NCBI GenBank assembly: GCA_001724315.1
Contig: MEEC01000210.1
Location: 1-5,172 of the forward strand
Source of the DNA: Lautropia sp. SCN 70-15
Lineage (GTDB): Bacteria > Pseudomonadota > Gammaproteobacteria > Burkholderiales > Burkholderiaceae_E
Direction of reading: 5' to 3'
DNA: 5,172 nt
The translations under genes and the position numbers were made by a program. A model generated the notes under the pieces. It did no database searches. It saw nothing but the letters and a program-made list of their open reading frames with translations, and was not told the DNA's origin. Within the stretch, counting starts at the first letter, position 1. Every line of letters begins with the position of its first letter. Below are positions 1 through 5,172 of the stretch, one piece after another.

Positions 1-689
1 GACGCCTCGTAGCGGGCCTTGTTCTCCGCGTTCGGCGGATACAGGCCGGGCAGGGCGGCGCCGCGTTCGACCTCGCCCATGATCCAGGTCTCGAGCCGCT
101 CCTGCTCCACCGCGATCTTCGTGACTTCCTCGACCAGCGCCGCCGGGATCAGCACCGCGCCGTCGTCGTCGACCACGATCACGTCGTCGGGGAACACCGC
201 CACGCCGCCGCAGGCGATCGGCTGCTGCCAGGCCACGAAGGTGAGCCCCGCCACCGAGGGCGGCGCGGCAGCGCCCTGGCACCACACCGGCAGGCCGGTG
301 CCGAGCACCCCGGCCACGTCGCGCACCACGCCGTCGGTCACCAGCCCGGCCACGCCGCGCTTGGCCATCCGCGCGCAGAGGATGTCGCCGAAGATGCCGG
401 CATCGGTCACGCCCATCGCGTCCACCACCGCGATGCAGCCCTCGGGCATCGCCTCGATGGCCGCGCGGGTCGAGATCGGCGAGCCCCAGGACTCGGGCGT
501 GGCCAGGTCCTCGCGCGCCGGCACGAAGCGCAGCGTGAAGGCGCGGCCCACCAGGCGCGGCTGGCCGGGTTTCAGCGGCCGGGTGCCGCGCAGCCAGACG
601 TTGCGCAGGCCCTTCTTCAGCAGCACGGTGGTCAGCGTGGCGGTCGTGATCGTCGCGAGCGTGTCGCGCAGTTCGGCGGGGAGGGTCAT
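1..689 (-). CDS. RraA-like family protein (possible class II HMG/CHA-type aldolase), 3' end cut by window
   Basis: Reading the minus strand from an ATG at 689-687 gives 229 complete codons without a stop, running off the left edge. The protein resembles the RraA/MenG-like family, commonly annotated as ribonuclease activity regulator RraA. Members include 4-hydroxy-4-methyl-2-oxoglutarate/4-carboxy-4-hydroxy-2-oxoadipate aldolases, which are divalent-metal pyruvate aldolases, and the RNase E inhibitor of E. coli. Residues 101-124 carry the family core: GDIL, then GVAGLVTDG, then VVRD. Asp102, Arg123 and Asp124 form a D-X20-R-D arrangement, as in HMG/CHA aldolase. The position three after Asp124 is Gly, so the acidic residue of the G-X20-R-D-X2-E/D variant is absent. 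Family members are roughly 230-240 residues, so little is missing. No pathway neighbours indicate a substrate. The upstream Shine-Dalgarno is weak. The family call is firm; the choice between aldolase and RNase regulator is inference. Confidence 0.9.
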   Translation of the reverse strand, partial: MTLPAELRDTLATITTATLTTVLLKKGLRNVWLRGTRPLKPGQPRLVGRAFTLRFVPAREDLATPESWGSPISTRAAIEAMPEGCIAVVDAMGVTDAGIFGDILCARMAKRGVAGLVTDGVVRDVAGVLGTGLPVWCQGAAAPPSVAGLTFVAWQQPIACGGVAVFPDDVIVVDDDGAVLIPAALVEEVTKIAVEQERLETWIMGEVERGAALPGLYPPNAENKARYEA

Positions 690-833
690 CGGCAGTCTCG
701 GATGCGGGTTGTGTCCTTGCGCTCGTCGGGGAGCGGCCTGGTGCGAGATCGTACCGCGGAAGGCCTCGGGGGCATCGCGGCGGCGGTTCGGCGATCTGCG
801 AGAATCACCGGGAATCAAGACGAGGAGAACCCG
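690..833. promoter_or_regulatory. Divergent intergenic region between the RraA-like gene and the GST gene
   Basis: This 144-bp gap separates two genes transcribed away from each other, so it should hold a promoter for each. I could not pick out a convincing -35/-10 pair on either strand. A short inverted repeat lies at 720-735 (CGCTC, 6-nt loop, GAGCG). The right end carries the GST ribosome binding site at 823-827. No small ORF with its own Shine-Dalgarno is evident. Confidence 0.5.
823..827 (+). promoter_or_regulatory. Ribosome binding site fixing the GST start
   Basis: AGGAG lies 6 nt before the ATG at 834. It decides against the longer reading frame that opens at an ATG at 702, because the residues before 834 do not look like GST sequence and the first beta strand of the fold begins at residue 2 from ATG 834. 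Confidence 0.8.
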
Positions 834-1496
834 ATGCAGATCGAGCTGTACTTCGCCCCCGGCGCCTGTTCCTTCGTGCCGCACGCCGGCCTCGAGGTGG
901 TGAAGGCCGCCACCGGCCAGGACTTCACGCCGCACATGGTCAAGCTGCACAAGGGTGAGCACAAGACGCCCGAGTACCTGGCCATGAACCCCGAGGGGCT
1001 GGTTCCGGTGCTGAAGGTCGACGGTCATCCGCTCACGCAGATCGTGGCCATCTGCGACTTCATGGACCGCAGCTTCCCGCAGGCGGGCCTGCTGCCCTCC
1101 GACGCCTGGGCGCGCGCGCAGGCCATGTCGCGCTTCGCGTGGATGAACAACACCGTGCACCCGACCTTCACGCACGTGTTCATGCCGAACAAGTTCACCG
1201 GCGACGAGGCCGCGCAGGCCGCCATCAAGGCGCACGCGATCGAGCAGTACCGCAAGCACCTCGGGCGAATCGAGCACATGGTCGAGCACGCCGGCACGCC
1301 CTACCTGCTGGGCGACCGGGTCTCCTTCCTCGACGCCTATGCGCTGACCTTGCTGCGATGGGGCGGCTACGCGGGCATCGACCCCGAGTCGCTGCCGAAG
1401 CTCTGGGCCCATGTGCAGCGCGTGGCCGATACGGCGCCGGTCGCGGCGGCGATCGAGCGCGAGCGGTTGCAACTCAACGTGTACAAGAAGGCCTGA
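834..1496 (+). CDS. Glutathione S-transferase family protein (beta-class-like)
   Basis: The product has 220 residues, the normal length for a bacterial GST. These cytosolic enzymes conjugate or reduce substrates with glutathione; the substrate here is unknown. The N-terminal thioredoxin-like domain spans about residues 1-80. It begins with FAPGACSFVPH (7-17), which puts Cys12-Ser13 where beta-class GSTs carry the catalytic cysteine region. NPEGLVPVL (52-60) contains the cis-proline at Pro58. LTQIVAI (67-73) corresponds to the usual LTE(S/N/G)xAI glutathione gamma-glutamyl loop, but has Gln69-Ile70 in place of the usual acidic/small pair. The helical C-terminal domain contains YLLGDRVSFLDAYAL, with the Ser-x-x-Asp N-capping box typical of GSTs. 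The gene is monocistronic as far as visible, divergent from the RraA-like gene and convergent with the cupin gene. The altered gamma-glutamyl loop may affect glutathione affinity (inference). Confidence 0.95.
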   Translation: MQIELYFAPGACSFVPHAGLEVVKAATGQDFTPHMVKLHKGEHKTPEYLAMNPEGLVPVLKVDGHPLTQIVAICDFMDRSFPQAGLLPSDAWARAQAMSRFAWMNNTVHPTFTHVFMPNKFTGDEAAQAAIKAHAIEQYRKHLGRIEHMVEHAGTPYLLGDRVSFLDAYALTLLRWGGYAGIDPESLPKLWAHVQRVADTAPVAAAIERERLQLNVYKKA

Positions 1497-1502
1497 ACGA
1501 GC

Positions 1503-1535
1503 GCCGGGGTGGGCGCGACGATCGCGCCCGCCGGC
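1503..1535. terminator. Strong hairpin filling the convergent gap, likely bidirectional terminator
   Basis: GGGCGCGA (1511-1518) pairs perfectly with TCGCGCCC (1522-1529) around a 3-nt loop. An outer stem GCCGG (1503-1507) pairs with CCGGC (1531-1535), separated from the inner stem by a 3x1 internal loop. The structure sits between the GST stop (1494-1496) and the cupin stop (complement of 1536-1538), where a terminator serving both strands is expected. No T-run follows on either side, so it is not a textbook intrinsic terminator. Confidence 0.55.
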
Positions 1536-1847
1536 TCAGACGCTTCCCGCCTGCTCCACCACCAGGATCCGCGCCGCGCCGATCGGGTGCGCGACATGCT
1601 CGGTGCCCACCGAGGCATGGAACACGTCGCCGGCTTCCAGGATTGCCGAGCGCTCCTCGCCGTTCTCCCGGTAGCGCATCTCGACTCGGCCGTCGAGCAC
1701 CGCGAAGACCTCCTCGCCGTCGTTCACGTGCCAGCGGTAGGGCTGGTCGGTCCAGTGCAGGCGCGTGGTGATGCCGTTCATGCAGGCGATGTCCAGCGCG
1801 CCCCAGGGGCGGTCGGCGGTGAAGGTCCTGCTGCGGATGATTCTCAT
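1536..1847 (-). CDS. Small cupin domain-containing protein
   Basis: A 103-residue single-domain cupin, length typical of the small cupins, presumably cytosolic. Cupin motif 1 is visible as His40, Asn42, Glu46 and Gly53, matching H-x-H-x3-E-x6-G except that the second metal-ligand position is Asn. Motif 2 is GDVF (73-76) followed by SVGTEH, with His84 as the expected metal ligand. The usual Pro of the PxG part is replaced by Ser79 or its neighbour. The conserved WHVNDGEEVFAVLDG stretch (39-53) supports a family of stand-alone cupins of unknown function seen in Proteobacteria. The start at the ATG complementary to 1845-1847 is chosen because the cupin fold begins directly after it. The frame extends upstream to 1958, but that part looks unlike protein and would overlap the ABM gene. 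The Shine-Dalgarno before this start is weak. Whether it is an enzyme or a sensor cannot be told. Confidence 0.88.
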   Translation of the reverse strand: MRIIRSRTFTADRPWGALDIACMNGITTRLHWTDQPYRWHVNDGEEVFAVLDGRVEMRYRENGEERSAILEAGDVFHASVGTEHVAHPIGAARILVVEQAGSV

Positions 1848-1932
1848 GGGTGGCGTCTCGCGGTAGCCTGTCGGGCGGATGGTACCTGCCGCAGGCAGAC
1901 GCCGAGGGCAGACGAACAGGAGGAGCGCCGAC
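1848..1932. promoter_or_regulatory. Divergent promoter region between cupin and ABM genes, with short inverted repeat
   Basis: This 85-bp gap must drive two divergent genes. It contains a compact inverted repeat at 1886-1898 (CTGCC, gca, GGCAG), which could be an operator or a hairpin in the ABM leader. No clear sigma-70 hexamers were found. Its right end holds the ABM Shine-Dalgarno at 1918-1925. Confidence 0.45.
1918..1925 (+). promoter_or_regulatory. Near-perfect Shine-Dalgarno fixing the GTG start of the ABM gene
   Basis: AGGAGGAG lies 7 nt before the GTG at 1933-1935. It is the strongest ribosome binding site in the window, and it decides the start against an in-frame ATG at 1879, which lies upstream of it in non-conserved sequence. 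Confidence 0.85.
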
Positions 1933-2277
1933 GTGATCGCAGTCATCTTCGAGGTCATGCCCGCACCGGGACAGAAGGACGCCTATCTCGCCATGGCCGC
2001 ATCGCTGCGCAAGCGGCTCGAGGAAATGGACGGCTTCGTGTCGGTCGAGCGGTTCCAGAGCCTGACCGACCCGGGCAAGCTGCTCTCGCTTTCGTTCTGG
2101 CGCGACGAGGAGGCGGTGCGCCGCTGGCGCGCGCTCGAGGCGCACCGGCAGGCGCAGCACGCCGGCCGCGAGCGGATGTTCGCGGACTACCGGCTGCGGG
2201 TGGCGGCGGTGCTGCGGGATTACGGCAAAAACGAGCGAGACGAGGCGCCGGGGGATTCGCGGGTAGAGCACGGCTGA
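1933..2277 (+). CDS. Antibiotic biosynthesis monooxygenase (ABM) fold protein
   Basis: A 114-residue protein starting at GTG. It has the pattern of a single ABM/dimeric alpha-beta barrel domain: a first strand IAVIFEVMPAPGQ, a helix through AYLAMAASLRKRLEEMDGF, a second strand VSVERFQS, a strand LLSLSFWRDEEAV and a terminal helix and strand through about residue 95. The FWRDEEAVRRWR segment, with hydrophobic and aromatic residues lining the end of a strand before a helix, is characteristic of this family. ABM proteins form homodimers and include cofactor-free quinone-forming monooxygenases and heme-degrading enzymes, but many are uncharacterised and no substrate can be assigned. The last 20 or so residues are charged and probably disordered. 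The gene is divergent from the cupin gene, so the two may share regulation. The Crp/Fnr-type gene follows after 74 bp on the same strand. Confidence 0.88.
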   Translation: MIAVIFEVMPAPGQKDAYLAMAASLRKRLEEMDGFVSVERFQSLTDPGKLLSLSFWRDEEAVRRWRALEAHRQAQHAGRERMFADYRLRVAAVLRDYGKNERDEAPGDSRVEHG

Positions 2278-2351
2278 ATCAGCCGAGCCACGGGGCCTAT
2301 CACCCGAACGGGGGATGACCGGCAGAACTTCGCTGAGCAGGATGCGTCGAG
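2278..2351. promoter_or_regulatory. Intergenic region upstream of the Crp/Fnr gene, with imperfect inverted repeat
   Basis: ATCACCC (2299-2305) and GGGGGAT (2310-2316) form an inverted repeat around a 4-nt centre GAAC, with one mismatched pair out of seven. Its 18-bp span suits a site for a dimeric regulator such as a Crp/Fnr protein, but it does not match the E. coli CRP or FNR consensus. It could also be a short hairpin behind the ABM gene. AGGA at 2339-2342 supplies the ribosome binding site, 9 nt before the GTG at 2352. Confidence 0.4.
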
Positions 2352-3028
2352 GTGAATGAGACTTCTCGGATGCTGCCAGAATCGAGCGACGGCCCGGGGC
2401 TGCCCAGCCCCGAGCTTCTCCCGCCGGACGTCCTCTCGGCGCTGCGAGCGCGTGGGGAGGTTCGCACGCTTCGCAAGAACACCATCGTGGTCCACGAGGG
2501 CGAGCCCGCCGACGCCTTGTACCTCGTTCTTGACGGGCGCCTGCGGGTCTACGTATCGGACCCTGAGGGCCATGAGGTGGAGCTGAACCAGATCGGACCG
2601 GGCGAGCACTTCGGCGAGTTGATGCTCGGCAGCCGGGTCCGGACCGCTTCGGTCAAGGCGATCTCCCCGGTGCGCCTGTGCCTGGTTCGCCGGGCCGATT
2701 TCGAGCGGCTCCTGGCGGAGCAGCCCGACCTCGCCTTTCACCTGATCCAGTCGCTGATCGCCCGGGTAGTGGGCCTGACCGAGAGTGTCCGCAGCCTGGC
2801 CTTGATGGACGTGTACGGCCGGGTGGCGAAGATCCTGCTGGACAGCGCGGTGCCCGACGGGGAACTGCAGGTAGTGCCGGGCCGCTCAGCCAGCAGCAGA
2901 TCGCGGAGCGGACCGGCTCGTCGCGCAGCATGGTGAACCGGATCCTCAAGGACCTCGGCGAAGGCGGCTACATCTCGGTCAGCCGCGAGCGGATCGTGCT
3001 GCATCGGCCGCTGCCGAAGCGCTGGTAG
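2352..3028 (+). pseudogene. Crp/Fnr-family transcriptional regulator, split by a -1 frameshift
   Basis: Two overlapping frames together encode one regulator. The first runs 2352-2936 from a GTG (194 residues) and carries the cyclic-nucleotide-binding domain, about residues 30-115. It shows NTIVVHEGEPADALYLVLDG (43-62) and the phosphate-binding cassette with Gly88-Glu89-Leu90 and Arg97-Thr98, which align with the E. coli CRP residues Gly71-Glu72-Leu73 and Arg82-Ser83 that contact cAMP. The long dimerisation helix follows (about 120-165). After residue 175 this frame becomes missense and stops at 2934-2936. The frame one base back (-1) then supplies the missing DNA-binding domain up to the TAG at 3026-3028: LSQQQIAERTGSSRSMVNRI, then LKDLGEGGYISVSRERIVLH, a typical winged helix-turn-helix. 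Joined, the protein would be 225 residues, normal for the family. The defect may be real or an error. The cyclase gene starts 21 bp later. Conserved Glu/Arg suggest cAMP as ligand (inference). Confidence 0.85.
2877..2884 (+). other. Probable frameshift point in the Crp/Fnr gene
   Basis: Frame 1 reads VV up to 2876 and then diverges from the family. The downstream frame becomes family-like at CCG CTC AGC (2882 onward), giving P-L-S-Q-Q. Adding one base within CCGGGCC restores a V-V-P-G-P-L-S-Q-Q junction between dimerisation helix and DNA-binding domain. The local sequence is a short C/G cluster without a homopolymer longer than three and without an X-XXY-YYZ slippery heptamer, which favours a single-base loss over programmed slippage. 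Confidence 0.75.
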
Positions 3029-3049
3029 CGGACGACGACCGGGCCAGCC

Positions 3050-5172
3050 ATGCGGGCGGACGACTCGTTCATGCAGCAGGGGCCTGGCGCCATGGCGCAG
3101 CGCCGCCAGCTCACCGTGCTCTTCTGCGACCTGGTCGGCGCGACCGCCATCGCCAGCAGCATGGACCCGGAAGACTACCGGCTCATCATCCGCGCCTATC
3201 ACGGCACGGTGGCCGGGATCGTGGTCCGCTTCGGCGGACACGTCGCGCAGTTCCTGGGCGACGGGGTGCTCGCGTATTTCGGGTTTCCGATCGCGCACGA
3301 GGACGATGCCGAGCGGGCCGTGCGCGCGGCACTGGAGGCCAATCGGGCGATCGCCGGCCTGTCCGGCAGTGTGGGCGTCGCACTGGCCGCCCGCGCCGGA
3401 ATCGCCACCGGAACCGTGGTGGTCGACCCGGGCGGCGGAGCAGGGACTTCGGCTTCGGAGCCGATCGCGACCGGCCCGGCCCCGAATCTCGCCGCTCGCC
3501 TGCAGGCCGTGGCGGCGCCTCACGGCGTCGTCGTCTCCGAGTCCACGCGATTGCTGCTGGGCAAGGCCTTCGCGCTGCGTTCCCTTGGCGCTCTGGACCT
3601 CAAGGGATTCCCGCGCCCCGTGCGTGCCTGGGATGTCGACGGGGAGGTCGCGGGCGCAACGCGCTTCGAGGCCAGGGCAGGCGGATTCATGCCGCCGATC
3701 GTCGGCCGCGAGCCGGAGTTGCGCGCACTCGTCGAGAACTGGCAGGCGGCCTTGGCAGGAGAGGGCCGCGCGCTGCTGATCGTGGGCGAGGCGGGCCTCG
3801 GCAAGTCGCGGGTCTGCCACGAGTTCTTGCGGCGGAACGAGGGCCAGGCATTCGAGTGGCTCGAGCTGCAGTGCTCGGCGCTCGCAAGCGCCAGTCCCCT
3901 GCAACCCCTGCGCACGCACCTCGGCAGGATGAGCGCGCAGGATATGGAAGCGGAGCCGCCGAACCCTTCGGATCGTATCCGGTCCACGCAGGCGCGAATC
4001 CTGGCGTGGCTGGAGCGGACGTGTGCATCGGGGCCGGTGCTCGTCCTTGCCGAAGACATCCACTGGAGTGACCCGGCCACCGAAGACCTGCTCGCCATGC
4101 TCGCCGAACGCATCGGCGACTTGCCGGCAATGCTCGTTGCGACGATGCGGCCGGACCATCGCCCGCGCAAGGAAGTCCTTGCCTGGTTGCCCCGCCTCAC
4201 CGTCGAAGCGCTGGGGCCGCGCGACGCGCGGGCCCTGGCCGGCTCGGTCGCCGATGCCCTCGGCCCCGGTCGCGGTCTGAGCACGACGCTTCTGGACGAG
4301 ATCGTCCGCAGGACCGACGGGGTACCGCTCTACATCGAGGAGTTCACCCGGGCGCTCGTCGAGTCCGCGCATGAGGGCCCCGCGCACGCGCCGGACCCGG
4401 TTGGCGTGCCGGCGACCCTGCGCGACCTGCTCACTGCCCGACTGGACCGGCGCGGTCCGGCATCGGGCCTGGCGCAGGCCGCATCCGTCATCGGGCGCGA
4501 TTTCGACCTGCACCTTCTGCGCGAAGTCGCGGACACCGACGACGCCGCGCTTCGTCGCGACCTGCGCACGCTGGCGGCGGCCGGCTTGATCGTGCCGGCG
4601 CAGGCAGGCGGCCCGGACGCCTATTCGTTCCGCCACGCCTTGATCCGGGACACCGCTTACACCAGCATGCTTCGGGAGCGACGAACCGATCTGCATAGAC
4701 GCGTGGCCGATGCGCTCGAGTCTGCGGTAAAGGCAGGAGAAGAGGTGTCGAACGAGCTGCTGGCCTTCCATCTGCAGGAGGCCGGCGCGCATCGACGCGC
4801 CTTCGATTGCTGGGAGGCCGCCGCGCGCGAGGCTGCGCGAATAGGAGCGGACCGCGAAGCGGCCTCCCACTGCCGCGCGGCGATCGCGATCGCGGAACGC
4901 TGGCTGCCCGAGGAGGCAACCGGGGACCGGCTCGCCGACCTCCGGGTCGAACTCGGCAATGCGCTGCTCAATGCCGAGGGTTACGGGTCGCCGGTTACGC
5001 GCGAGTGCTGGGACGAGATCCTGGCTGCGGCCGCCGCGTCACGGCAGCCGGGCCGCCAGCTGGCCATCCTCTGCGGCGTGTCGCCCACCTTGTACGCGCG
5101 GGGGCGGTTCGGCGATCACATCGCGCTGATGCACTCGATCGACGTCGGCGCGCTTCGCGGGAGCCGCGCGGC
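3050..5172 (+). CDS. Class III adenylate/guanylate cyclase with AAA-type ATPase and TPR-like regions, 3' end cut by window
   Basis: The frame is open from the ATG at 3050 to the right edge (707 complete codons). Residues about 20-195 form a class III cyclase catalytic domain. LTVLFCDLVG carries metal-binding Asp27, GDGVLAYFG carries metal-binding Asp71, HEDDAERAV (83-91) is typical of this subfamily, and PNLAARL carries transition-state Asn146 and Arg150. The adenine-selecting Lys and Asp positions are Gln67 and Ile139. Residues about 215-460 are an AAA/STAND-type ATPase: IVGREPEL, Walker A GEAGLGKS (246-253), Walker B VLVLAED with Asp336 followed by IHWSDP, and a TMRPD motif (365-369). FRHALIRDTAY (527-537) is typical of the region after the ATPase. 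Helical TPR-like sequence follows from about 565. Relatives are commonly around 1,000-1,150 residues, so several hundred are missing. Probably cytosolic; no membrane segment is seen. Starts at 3071 or 3092 are possible; 3092 has a better Shine-Dalgarno (AGGGG at 3078-3082). It directly follows the Crp/Fnr gene, suggesting one operon. Confidence 0.93.
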   Translation, partial: MRADDSFMQQGPGAMAQRRQLTVLFCDLVGATAIASSMDPEDYRLIIRAYHGTVAGIVVRFGGHVAQFLGDGVLAYFGFPIAHEDDAERAVRAALEANRAIAGLSGSVGVALAARAGIATGTVVVDPGGGAGTSASEPIATGPAPNLAARLQAVAAPHGVVVSESTRLLLGKAFALRSLGALDLKGFPRPVRAWDVDGEVAGATRFEARAGGFMPPIVGREPELRALVENWQAALAGEGRALLIVGEAGLGKSRVCHEFLRRNEGQAFEWLELQCSALASASPLQPLRTHLGRMSAQDMEAEPPNPSDRIRSTQARILAWLERTCASGPVLVLAEDIHWSDPATEDLLAMLAERIGDLPAMLVATMRPDHRPRKEVLAWLPRLTVEALGPRDARALAGSVADALGPGRGLSTTLLDEIVRRTDGVPLYIEEFTRALVESAHEGPAHAPDPVGVPATLRDLLTARLDRRGPASGLAQAASVIGRDFDLHLLREVADTDDAALRRDLRTLAAAGLIVPAQAGGPDAYSFRHALIRDTAYTSMLRERRTDLHRRVADALESAVKAGEEVSNELLAFHLQEAGAHRRAFDCWEAAAREAARIGADREAASHCRAAIAIAERWLPEEATGDRLADLRVELGNALLNAEGYGSPVTRECWDEILAAAAASRQPGRQLAILCGVSPTLYARGRFGDHIALMHSIDVGALRGSRA

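Noticed and set aside
720..735. CGCTC/GAGCG inverted repeat as an operator
   Set aside because: Only five base pairs in GC-rich sequence, readily expected by chance.
19..903. A 294-codon plus-strand frame across the RraA-like gene
   Set aside because: It is Ser/Thr/Pro/Arg-rich shadow sequence; the minus strand encodes a recognisable RraA-like protein and the frame runs into the GST coding region.
1848..1958. N-terminal extension of the cupin to a start at 1958, with a hydrophobic stretch that could look like a signal peptide
   Set aside because: It would overlap the ABM start and Shine-Dalgarno, and the cupin fold begins right at the ATG complementary to 1845-1847.
1474..2271. Long frames on both strands (minus 1474-2271, plus 1509-2318) spanning the cupin and ABM genes
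   Set aside because: Both are Arg/Pro/Ala-rich, cross gene boundaries, and are out of frame with the clear cupin and ABM domains, which have their own starts and stops.
2860..2900. Programmed ribosomal frameshifting in the regulator gene
   Set aside because: No slippery heptamer of X-XXY-YYZ type was found at the junction. Not excluded, but a lost base is simpler.
2678..3028. Independent small gene of 116 codons containing the helix-turn-helix
   Set aside because: Its first 65 or so residues are shadow sequence of the ligand-binding domain, and only the last 48 residues look like protein. The split-gene explanation accounts for both halves.
2738..4870. A 710-codon open frame on the minus strand opposite the cyclase gene
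   Set aside because: Its translation is low-complexity, Arg/Gly/Ala/Gln-rich and resembles no fold, while the plus strand has clear cyclase and ATPase motifs throughout. Long antisense frames are expected in GC-rich coding DNA.

Overview
This is a GC-rich bacterial window with short intergenic gaps and strong Shine-Dalgarno sequences. The gene types (beta-class-like glutathione S-transferase, RraA-like protein, small cupin, and a multidomain class III cyclase with AAA ATPase and TPR-like regions) suggest a betaproteobacterium, probably Burkholderiales. That placement rests on protein resemblance only; no marker gene is present.

Left part (1-1847): an RraA-like protein on the minus strand runs off the left edge. 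It is divergent from a complete glutathione S-transferase gene on the plus strand, with a 144-bp divergent gap between them. The transferase converges on a 103-residue single-domain cupin on the minus strand. The 39-bp gap between these two stop codons is almost entirely one strong hairpin.

Middle part (1848-2351): an 85-bp divergent gap separates the cupin from a small antibiotic-biosynthesis-monooxygenase (ABM) fold protein. The ABM gene starts at GTG behind a near-perfect Shine-Dalgarno sequence. A 74-bp gap with an imperfect inverted repeat follows.

Right part (2352-5172): a Crp/Fnr-type regulator gene is followed after 21 bp by a large class III nucleotide cyclase with AAA-type ATPase and TPR-like regions, which runs off the right edge. 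This looks like a self-contained cyclic-nucleotide unit, with the enzyme that would make the messenger next to a regulator that would sense it. The regulator is broken in this sequence. Its cyclic-nucleotide-binding half and its helix-turn-helix half lie in different frames, and a single -1 shift near 2877-2884 joins them into an ordinary 225-residue protein. Whether this is a real mutation, a sequencing error or recoding is the most important open question here. I found no RNA genes, CRISPR arrays, insertion sequences or phage genes.
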